Origin: an uncultured Prevotella sp.
GTDB lineage: Bacteria; Bacteroidota; Bacteroidia; Bacteroidales; Bacteroidaceae
Length of the DNA: 7,195 nucleotides
Assembly: GCA_905372445.1 (NCBI GenBank)
Contig: CAJPPF010000114.1
Span: 1-7,195 of the forward strand
Direction: 5' to 3'
Shown here: one piece after another, positions 1 to 5,392 of the stretch
Position numbering within the stretch: the stretch's first letter is position 1
Layout: each line of letters begins with the position of its first letter
Program-made: the position numbers and the translations under genes
Notes under the pieces: model-generated
What the model saw: the letters and a program-made list of their open reading frames with translations, nothing else
Databases searched by the model: none
Told to the model about the DNA's origin: nothing

Positions 1-55
1 ACCTGCAACCTTCTGATCCGTAGTCAGATGCTCTATTCAGTTGAGCTAACGAACC
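1..55 (-). tRNA. tRNA-Arg (anticodon ACG), 3' end cut off by window edge
   Basis: Read on the minus strand, bases 55 to 1 fold as the first ~55 nt of a tRNA. The acceptor 5' strand is GGTTCGT (55-49), followed by TA, the D-stem GCTC/GAGC, and an anticodon arm with a perfect 5-bp stem TCTGA/TCAGA around the loop CTACGGA. A short variable region AGGTT and the start of the T stem (GCAGGT) follow. The anticodon at positions 34-36 of the loop is ACG, which decodes arginine CGN codons; its A34 is normally edited to inosine by TadA. The T loop, 3' acceptor strand and CCA lie outside the window. The gene has its own promoter at 76-107 and lies downstream of htpG on the same strand, separated from it by a terminator. 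Confidence 0.93.
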
Positions 56-75
56 TTCTTCCTTAAAAGCGAGTG

Positions 76-107
76 CAAAGGTATAGTTTTTTTTTCATTC
101 TACCAAA
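76..107 (-). promoter_or_regulatory. Bacteroidetes-type sigma promoter for the tRNA-Arg
   Basis: On the minus strand a -33 element TTTG (107-104) and a -7 element TACCTTTG (83-76) are separated by 20 bp. This fits the known Bacteroidetes primary sigma consensus TTTG-N19 to N21-TAnnTTTG. The spacer contains an A-run of nine. Transcription should start near base 70, giving a 5' leader of about 15 nt before the mature tRNA end at 55. It is the best-formed promoter in the window. Confidence 0.8.
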
Positions 108-357
108 CATTTGCTTCCTTTTTTAAAGAAACAAACCGAAAATATTTGTTTTGGCGGATAAAAAACAAATCAACCATACTCCATACGTGAGCCAGAGATA
201 AGAAAGGTCTTGTAAGAGTTAATAAACTCAGATTTGTTCCTTTATCTATGAAAATAAAAAATGTACGAAATAAACAAGCGATCATTACCAAAGACAGTAT
301 TATAACAATATTCTGTATTGTCCAGAGATTTGGGATAATATCATTCCATACATGCAA
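100..357 (-). CDS. doubtful small hydrophobic protein, 85 codons
   Basis: I do not recognise this protein. The frame opens with TTG at 357 and has no ATG until codon 25; an in-frame TAA lies a few codons upstream of the TTG, so no better start exists. The product would have one strongly hydrophobic stretch (about residues 14-37, rich in I, L, V and F), a weaker one around 50-66, and a basic tail containing KK, so a small inner-membrane protein is possible. Against it: the frame starts only ~28 bp past the end of the htpG terminator, shows no ribosome-binding site or promoter, lies in AT-rich DNA, and its 3' end overlaps the -33 element of the tRNA promoter. It may be a chance frame. It is the only candidate gene in the 300-bp stretch between the tRNA promoter and the htpG terminator. 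Confidence 0.2.
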   Translation of the reverse strand: MHVWNDIIPNLWTIQNIVIILSLVMIACLFRTFFIFIDKGTNLSLLTLTRPFLSLAHVWSMVDLFFIRQNKYFRFVSLKKEANVW

Positions 358-384
358 AGACTTCAGAAATTAATCATATACTAT

Positions 385-425
385 ACAAAAAACAAAGGAG
401 CCAGACTTTCAAGAAATCCGGCTCC
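385..425 (-). terminator. rho-independent terminator of htpG
   Basis: On the minus strand, 22 bp after the htpG stop codon, an inverted repeat runs from 425 to 397. Its outer arms GGAGCC/GGCTCC are perfect and the stem continues inward to about 12 bp with two G-U pairs, closing on a 5-nt loop. It is followed at once by TTTGTTTTTTG (396-386). A GC-rich hairpin plus a T-run is the classic intrinsic terminator form. It separates htpG transcription from the tRNA gene downstream. Confidence 0.9.
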
Positions 426-446
426 ATACAGTATTTAATGTTTTTC

Positions 447-2504
447 CTATGCTTTAATCAGATCAACTGAACGCTTGAGGAACTCGTTCAATGCAGCGCC
501 CTTCAACATTCCGTTCTGAAGGAGTGCAAGGTCGATAAGCTGATGAACAACCTTATTGTTTTTCGCAAAATCAGCTATAACAGCCACACGTTTGTCTTCC
601 TCTGCCTTCACCTTTTCGCGTGTATCATTGAGGTCGTCTTTTTCTGCCTGCGTAATCTCATCCCACTTCTTGTCCTTCTGTGCTTGCTGGAGTGCGGTCT
701 CACGGGCTTTAAGACCACGCAACTCGCTCACGATAGGCTTCAAAGCCTCTTCTGTAGCCTCAGCAGTGTCAGCAAGTACCTTCTTAACGAGCTCGTGATC
801 GCTGTTGAGTACAAGGTTAAACGTGTCAGGCATCTCCCCGTAGAATGACATGCCCTGCTGGAAACGGCTCATCTCCTTCATACGGCGCATATATTCGCTC
901 TGTGTAATAATGATTGGCATATTGTCTGCACCGAGTGACTGAACTTCGACCATAAACTCTGCCTTCTCTATTTTTGGCATCTGGCTCTTGAATACTGCTG
1001 ACAAATTGGCAGACTCATCGGCTGTAAGTTCGTTCTGTGGCTGTTCATCCTTTTGAATAAGACGCTCTACAATATCAGCATCAACACGTGCGAAGCGGCA
1101 TTTTTCGAATTTCTGTTCGAACATTGATACACATGGCACATCGAGGTCTCCATCGAAAAGAAGAACAGAATAGCCCTTGGCTTTTGCTGCTTCTATATAT
1201 GAATACTGCTCCTCCTTATCGGTGGCATAGAGATATACAAGATAACCTTCCTTATCTTCCTGGCCATCCTTTATCAGAGTCTTGTACTCCTCGTAGGTGA
1301 AATATTTCCCTTCAACATCCTTCATGAGTGCAAAGTCCTTTGCACGGTCATAGAAATCCTCTTGCGAAAGCATTCCATAATGGATAAAGAGTTTAAGGCT
1401 GTCCCACTTTTCCTCATAGTCCTTGCGGTCATCGTTGAAGATTGATTTCAATCTGTCAGCCACCTTCTTTGTTATATATGTAGAGATCTTCTTCACATTG
1501 GCATCGCTCTGAAGATATGAACGGCTCACGTTAAGAGGAATATCAGGAGAGTCGATAACACCGTGTAGCAATGTGAGGAACTCCGGAACAATGCCTTCTA
1601 CCTGGTCTGTAACGAACACTTGATTGCTGTAAAGCTGAATCTTATTGCGCTGCAGTTCGAGGTTCGACTTCACTCTTGGGAAGTAAAGAATACCTGTGAG
1701 ATGGAATGGGAAGTCCACATTAAGATGAATCCAGAATAGCGGCTCGTCTGACATAGGATAAAGAGTGCGATAGAAGTTCTTATAATCCTCATCCTTAAGC
1801 CCTGACGGAGTCTTGGTCCACAAAGGCTCTACACTGTTTATTACATTATCTTTGTCCGTATCAACTTGCTTGCCGTCTTTCCACTCCGTCTCCTTGCCGA
1901 AGGCTATAGGCACAGCCATAAACTTACAGTACTTATTCAAGAGTTCGCCGATCTTATTCTTATCGAGGAATTCCTTGCAGTCTTCTGAGATATGAAGGAT
2001 GATGTCCGTACCACGTTCTGCACGCTCTGCCGGTTCAAGTTCGTACTCTGGGCTGCCATCGCAACTCCAGCGCTGAGCTTCTGCACCTTCCTTATATGAC
2101 CGTGTGATTATCTCTACTTTGTCAGAAACCATGAACGATGAGTAGAAACCCAGTCCGAAATGTCCGATAATGGCATTTGCATTATCCTTATATTTGTCAA
2201 GGAAGTCGGTGACACCAGAGAAAGCTATCTGATTGATATACTTCTCTATCTCTTCAGCTGTCATGCCAAGACCATGGTCGCTGATAGTTATTGTCTTTGC
2301 TGCTTCATCAAGCGAAATGCGCACGGTGAGGTCGCCTAACTCGCCCTTAAACTCGCCCTGCTCTGTGAGAGTTTTTATTTTCTGTGTCGCATCAACTGCG
2401 TTTGACACCATCTCACGAATGAAAATCTCATGATCACTATAAAGGAATTTCTTGATAACCGGAAATATATTCTCGGTTGTTACTCCTATATTACCTTTTG
2501 TCAT
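447..2504 (-). CDS. htpG: molecular chaperone HtpG (bacterial Hsp90)
   Basis: This is a 685-residue cytosolic ATP-dependent chaperone of the Hsp90 family, a homodimer that remodels client proteins and acts with DnaK. The N-terminal GHKL ATPase domain (about 1-210) shows the helix with the catalytic Glu and Mg-binding Asn (EMVSNAVDA, 31-39; E31, N35), the ATP-binding SDHGLGM (75-81; D76), and the lid/glycine loop IGHFGLGFYSSF (113-124). The middle domain (about 220-490) holds LNVSRSYLQ (324-332), whose R328 corresponds to the arginine that contacts the ATP gamma-phosphate. The C-terminal dimerisation domain fills 500-685, with a charged helical stretch near 610-645. There is no eukaryotic MEEVD tail or charged linker, as expected for a bacterial form. 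Length is in the range for Bacteroidetes HtpG and somewhat longer than E. coli's. The ATG at 2504-2502 is the natural start, because the sequence reaches the GHKL region after the usual short N-terminal segment. A terminator follows directly. No CIRCE element is visible upstream; a sigma-54-like site is present at 2576-2591. Confidence 0.98.
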   Translation of the reverse strand: MTKGNIGVTTENIFPVIKKFLYSDHEIFIREMVSNAVDATQKIKTLTEQGEFKGELGDLTVRISLDEAAKTITISDHGLGMTAEEIEKYINQIAFSGVTDFLDKYKDNANAIIGHFGLGFYSSFMVSDKVEIITRSYKEGAEAQRWSCDGSPEYELEPAERAERGTDIILHISEDCKEFLDKNKIGELLNKYCKFMAVPIAFGKETEWKDGKQVDTDKDNVINSVEPLWTKTPSGLKDEDYKNFYRTLYPMSDEPLFWIHLNVDFPFHLTGILYFPRVKSNLELQRNKIQLYSNQVFVTDQVEGIVPEFLTLLHGVIDSPDIPLNVSRSYLQSDANVKKISTYITKKVADRLKSIFNDDRKDYEEKWDSLKLFIHYGMLSQEDFYDRAKDFALMKDVEGKYFTYEEYKTLIKDGQEDKEGYLVYLYATDKEEQYSYIEAAKAKGYSVLLFDGDLDVPCVSMFEQKFEKCRFARVDADIVERLIQKDEQPQNELTADESANLSAVFKSQMPKIEKAEFMVEVQSLGADNMPIIITQSEYMRRMKEMSRFQQGMSFYGEMPDTFNLVLNSDHELVKKVLADTAEATEEALKPIVSELRGLKARETALQQAQKDKKWDEITQAEKDDLNDTREKVKAEEDKRVAVIADFAKNNKVVHQLIDLALLQNGMLKGAALNEFLKRSVDLIKA

Positions 2505-2575
2505 AATATGTATATTATTAAATTAATGCTATCAATAAAAGTCAGGACTCGCGTTTTGAGCCCCAGCATATATAA

Positions 2576-2591
2576 TACAAAAGGTGTGCCA
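2576..2591 (-). promoter_or_regulatory. candidate sigma-54 (RpoN) -24/-12 promoter upstream of htpG
   Basis: On the minus strand the sequence TGGCACACCTTTTGTA matches the sigma-54 consensus TGGCACG-N4-TTGCA. The GG at -25/-24 and the GT (normally GC) at -13/-12 have the exact 10-nt separation. The two differences are A for G after TGGCAC and T for C at -12. Transcription would begin near 2565, giving a ~60-nt leader before the htpG start codon. No convincing TAnnTTTG element is seen in this gap on the htpG strand, which favours an alternative promoter type. An enhancer-binding-protein site was not identified. The match is by eye, and the site also lies in a protein-like stretch of sequence. 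Confidence 0.35.
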
Positions 2592-2599
2592 GAAAGAGT

Positions 2600-2707
2600 T
2601 TATGCAGTAAAGAGCGGCTTAAACCCAAAACGGTCAATAGACCGCGGTGTCGTTTTATTATCAAAGAACAAGAGCTTTCCTACTGCTTTCGCCCGCTTGT
2701 GTGGCAT
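2600..2707 (-). CDS. candidate 35-residue small ORF inside the htpG-thrA repeat element
   Basis: An ATG at 2707 opens a frame of 35 codons ending in TAA at 2602-2600. The product begins MPHKRAKAVGKLLFFDNK and ends FGFKPLFTA, with a basic N-terminus (four of its first ten residues are H, K or R), a short hydrophobic centre and no cysteine. The frame is open without an ATG further upstream to a TGA at 2773-2771. Most of it lies in the 202-bp inverted-repeat segment and it runs 19 bp past the left arm. I know no function for it. It has a protein-like composition but no clear ribosome-binding site or promoter, and could equally be the decayed end of a larger mobile-element frame or non-coding repeat DNA that happens to be open. 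Confidence 0.22.
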   Translation of the reverse strand: MPHKRAKAVGKLLFFDNKTTPRSIDRFGFKPLFTA

Positions 2708-2820
2708 CTTACCAGCCTTATTAACTTGCCGTAGCCCGCTACGTCCGCGGTAACAAGACTGCCAATCTGCTCAACAATCAGACGAAATCACTTAGGAATC
2801 TATTGACCGTTTGGGGTTAA
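2619..2820. repeat. 202-bp segment bounded by imperfect inverted repeats (MITE-like or element remnant)
   Basis: The left arm (2619-2641) and right arm (2799-2820) are inverted copies. They share a perfect 14-bp core, AAACGGTCAATAGA (left, 2628-2641) and its complement TCTATTGACCGTTT (right, 2799-2812), and both continue outward through a CCC block to TTAA, with one extra base and one substitution. The right TTAA (2817-2820) contains the thrA stop codon. Inside, a second inverted pair ACCGCGG (2641-2647) and CCGCGGT (2745-2751) nests within the arms, and CGTAGCCCGCTACG (2730-2743) is a perfect hairpin. No transposase is present, so if mobile it would depend on an element elsewhere. Alternatives are a structured leader or attenuator RNA between thrA and htpG, or the end of a decayed insertion sequence. 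The repeat arms are directly seen; mobility is inference. Confidence 0.6.
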
Positions 2821-5252
2821 ATATTCGCTATACTCATTATATTTGCGAACACACCGGCAGCTGTTACGCTTGCACCAGCGCCATAACCTTGTATCTGCAT
2901 CGGATATTCCTTGTAACGAGAAGTAGTCAGAAGAACAATATTATTGCTGCCCTCAAGCATAAAAAACGGATGCTGGCGGTCGACAGCCTGCAGTGCAACA
3001 CTTGTACGACCGTTTTCCATCTTAGCCACAAAGCGCCAGCGGCGACCTTCCTTCTCAAGTTCCTGACGTTCCTTTTCAAACTGTGCATCAAGATCAGGCA
3101 GACGTTTCCAGAAATCATCCAAGCTTCCTTCAAAATAGCTTTCAGGCACGAACAGGTGTTTCTCCACATCTTCCTGCTCCACCCTATATCCTGCCTCGCG
3201 TGTTAGGATGACGAGCTTACGTATTACATCCTTTCCACTGAGATCTATTCTTGGGTCAGGTTCTGCATATCCAGCTTGCATTGCCTTATGTATTGTTGCA
3301 GAGAACGGAATATCTTTCGACAGCGTGTTGAAAATAAAATTGAGCGTACCGCTTAGCACAGCCTCTATTTTCAATATCTTGTCACCCGAGTTACGCAGGT
3401 CTTTTATAGTACCAATCAGTGGCAGTCCCGCACCTACATTCGTTTCAAAAAGATACTTTACACCACGCGTCAAGGCTGTCTGCTTAAGTTTCGAGTATGT
3501 TTCAAAATCGCCGGAAGCTGCAATCTTATTTGCTGCAACGACATTGATGTTATGTTCAAGAAGCGATTGATAAATGCCTGCCACTTCTTTTGATGCCGTA
3601 CAATCAACAAAGACAGAGTTGAAGATATTCATTCCTATGACACGTTCTGTCAACATGTTTATGTTTGAATCTTCGGCATCAGCCAGTGTCTCGCGGTAAT
3701 TAGCCAGATCTATCCCGTCGCGGTTGTACAAAGCTTTCTTGGAAGAGGCAATGCCAACGACATTCAGCTTCAGATTTGAGTGTTTTTTCAGTTCTTCGTA
3801 TTGACTGCGTATCTGTTCAATAAGTTTTCCGCCAACGGTACCGGTGCCACATATAAAAAGGTTAAGAACCTGATATTCTGACAAGAAGAAGGAGTCGTGT
3901 ATAACATTAAGCGATTTACGTAGAGATTTAGAATCTACAACGAATGATATATTTGTCTCTGAAGCACCCTGAGCATAAGCTATCACGCTGACACCCGAGC
4001 GCCCAAGAGTGCCGAACAGTTTACCGGAAATGCCTGGTGTGTGCTTCATATTCTCACCGACAATGGCTATCGTGGCAAGACCGCTATCTACCTGCATAGG
4101 ATACATCGCGCCAGTCTGTATCTCCTTATGGAACTCCTGATTCAACACCTCTGCAGCTGATTCCACATCTTCATCGCGTACACCTATAGAGGTAGAGTTC
4201 TCCGATGACGCCTGCGAAACCATGAAAACCGAAATACGGTTATTAGCCAATGCAGTGAATATTCGGCGGTTGACGCCTATCACTCCGACCATCGAAAGTC
4301 CTGTGACGGTGATAAGACTCGTGCCGCTAATGCTTGAGATGCCTTTGATAGGTTTATGATCGTTCTCTACATGAGCACTGATCACAGTTCCTGCATTCTC
4401 GGGATTAAAGGTGTTCTTTACACGGATAGGGATGTTTTTCACGCATACAGGATAGATCGTAGGCGGATATATGACCTTTGCACCGAAGTTACAAAGCTCC
4501 ATAGCCTCAACATACGACAACTCCTTAATAGTATATGCTGTCTTTATGACGCGGGGATCGGCTGTCATGAACCCATCTACATCGGTCCATATCTCAAGCG
4601 ACTCGGCGTCAAGAGCTGCGGCAATGATTGATGCAGTATAGTCGGAGCCTCCACGTCCGAGGTTCGTTATGTCGTTTGACGCACCGTCACGACTGATGAA
4701 TCCGGGAACGAGTGATACGCGCGGAAGTTCTGCAAAGGTCTCTTTGACAAGTTTTTCTGTCAGTTCAAAGTGCAGCACATGCTTTCCGTTCTTGCGTACA
4801 GTCTTGATGAAGTCGCGGGCATCGAACCATTTAGAGCCACGTATCAACGTTGCAACGATCTTTGATGAAATGCGTTCACCGTAACTTACAATGGCGTCTT
4901 GGGTCTTTTCAGAAAGATCGTGAATAAGGAATACACCGAAGTAGATACTGCGCAACTGCTCCAACATGGCATCTACTTCATTGAACAACACCTCACGGTC
5001 TATGGTATTGGTTATGATTGTGTCGATCAGTTGATGATGACGGCCGACCATTTTCTCAAATTCATCCTTCCATGCCTCATCGCCATTGAGTGCCAGCCGC
5101 GAGGTGAGAAGGAGTTTGTCGGTTATGCCGCCAACTGCGCTGACGACGATTACTACGGGCTGATGCTTAGCCTCTTTCTCTACAATCTTCTTGAGAGCCA
5201 GAATGCTCTCAACAGAACCAACGGATGTTCCGCCAAATTTCAATACCTTCAT
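2817..5252 (-). CDS. thrA: bifunctional aspartokinase / homoserine dehydrogenase
   Basis: This 811-residue cytosolic enzyme catalyses the first and third steps from aspartate to threonine, methionine and isoleucine: ATP-dependent phosphorylation of aspartate, and NAD(P)H reduction of aspartate semialdehyde to homoserine. The aspartokinase domain (about 1-290) opens with the signature KFGGTSVGS (5-13) and contains GRGGSDYTA (199-207) and WTDVDGFMTADPR (222-234). Two ACT-like regulatory regions (about 305-460) follow and probably sense an end product, usually threonine in ThrA. The dehydrogenase domain begins near 463 with the dinucleotide motif CGTGTVGG (468-475) and holds the catalytic GYAEPDPRIDLSGKDV (661-676; D670, K674) and a C-terminal GYGAGASVTAAG. 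Length agrees with E. coli ThrA and MetL (810-820). ThrA is preferred over MetL on general grounds, but the two are homologous and effector choice cannot be read here. Start ATG at 5252 directly precedes the kinase signature. No homoserine kinase or threonine synthase gene follows; the 202-bp repeat begins at its stop codon. Confidence 0.96.
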   Translation of the reverse strand: MKVLKFGGTSVGSVESILALKKIVEKEAKHQPVVIVVSAVGGITDKLLLTSRLALNGDEAWKDEFEKMVGRHHQLIDTIITNTIDREVLFNEVDAMLEQLRSIYFGVFLIHDLSEKTQDAIVSYGERISSKIVATLIRGSKWFDARDFIKTVRKNGKHVLHFELTEKLVKETFAELPRVSLVPGFISRDGASNDITNLGRGGSDYTASIIAAALDAESLEIWTDVDGFMTADPRVIKTAYTIKELSYVEAMELCNFGAKVIYPPTIYPVCVKNIPIRVKNTFNPENAGTVISAHVENDHKPIKGISSISGTSLITVTGLSMVGVIGVNRRIFTALANNRISVFMVSQASSENSTSIGVRDEDVESAAEVLNQEFHKEIQTGAMYPMQVDSGLATIAIVGENMKHTPGISGKLFGTLGRSGVSVIAYAQGASETNISFVVDSKSLRKSLNVIHDSFFLSEYQVLNLFICGTGTVGGKLIEQIRSQYEELKKHSNLKLNVVGIASSKKALYNRDGIDLANYRETLADAEDSNINMLTERVIGMNIFNSVFVDCTASKEVAGIYQSLLEHNINVVAANKIAASGDFETYSKLKQTALTRGVKYLFETNVGAGLPLIGTIKDLRNSGDKILKIEAVLSGTLNFIFNTLSKDIPFSATIHKAMQAGYAEPDPRIDLSGKDVIRKLVILTREAGYRVEQEDVEKHLFVPESYFEGSLDDFWKRLPDLDAQFEKERQELEKEGRRWRFVAKMENGRTSVALQAVDRQHPFFMLEGSNNIVLLTTSRYKEYPMQIQGYGAGASVTAAGVFANIMSIANI

Positions 5253-5277
5253 TATGTTCTTACTTTGTCAATATCTC

Positions 5278-5306
5278 GCAGTCCTCGGTTACGATTGAGG
5301 TACTGC
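5278..5306 (-). promoter_or_regulatory. hairpin in the thrA 5' leader
   Basis: An inverted repeat lies between the thrA -7 element and its start codon. Read on the minus strand, GCAGT (5306-5302), a bulged A and CCTC (5300-5297) pair with GAGG (5286-5283) and ACTGC (5282-5278). This gives 9 bp with one bulge around a 10-nt loop. There is no T-run after it, so it is not an intrinsic terminator. It would lie in the first third to half of the ~60-nt thrA leader RNA, or could be a protein operator. A Thr/Ile-rich leader peptide as in the E. coli thr operon would not fit in this space. Role unknown. Confidence 0.45.
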
Positions 5307-5318
5307 AAAACTTAGGTG

Positions 5319-5326
5319 CAAAAGTA
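5319..5326 (-). promoter_or_regulatory. -7 element of the thrA promoter
   Basis: TACTTTTG on the minus strand (5326-5319) matches the Bacteroidetes -7 consensus TAnnTTTG exactly and is followed by CAC, as in the other two promoters of this window. The expected start point is near 5312, leaving a ~60-nt leader that includes the hairpin at 5278-5306. At the expected -33 distance only a weak TTCT is present, so the upstream half is poor. Confidence 0.55.
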
Positions 5327-5379
5327 ACAAAAAGAAACAAGAAAGAAGAACAATGACATGATAAATTGAAAAAAAGTAG

Positions 5380-5387
5380 TAATTTTG
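5380..5387 (+). promoter_or_regulatory. -7 element immediately before the FAD dehydrogenase gene
   Basis: TAATTTTG (5380-5387) is an exact match to TAnnTTTG, followed by CAC. The -33 region is weak: only TG of TTTG is present 19 bp upstream. The ATG of the downstream gene begins 5 bases after this element, so the transcription start would fall on or next to the start codon and the mRNA would be leaderless or nearly so. Confidence 0.5.
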
Positions 5388-5392
5388 CACGT

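Noticed and set aside
324..332. HtpG middle-domain SRS in place of the SRE seen in E. coli, and H115 for Q in the lid loop (residue numbers are in htpG, positions given are residues)
   Set aside because: The essential Glu, Asn, Asp and Arg are all present, and these variants are likely ordinary for Bacteroidetes, so loss of function is not suggested.
2545..2566. Short hairpin (GGGCTC/GAGTCC with one G-U pair) at the start of the htpG leader as a terminator
   Set aside because: It has only about six pairs and is followed by TGACTTTTATT, not a clean T-run; it is too weak to call.
2505..2618. CIRCE (HrcA) operator for htpG
   Set aside because: No TTAGCACTC-N9-GAGTGCTAA-like repeat is present upstream of htpG.
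2430..2753. Plus-strand 107-codon frame spanning the 5' end of htpG and the repeat region
   Set aside because: It overlaps the certain N-terminus of htpG and the inverted-repeat element in antisense, has no promoter, and its translation shows no domain.
5366..5392. TTG start extending the FAD dehydrogenase by nine residues
   Set aside because: The extra codons cover a TAnnTTTG promoter element and would not be transcribed from it; family members begin at the ATG at 5393.
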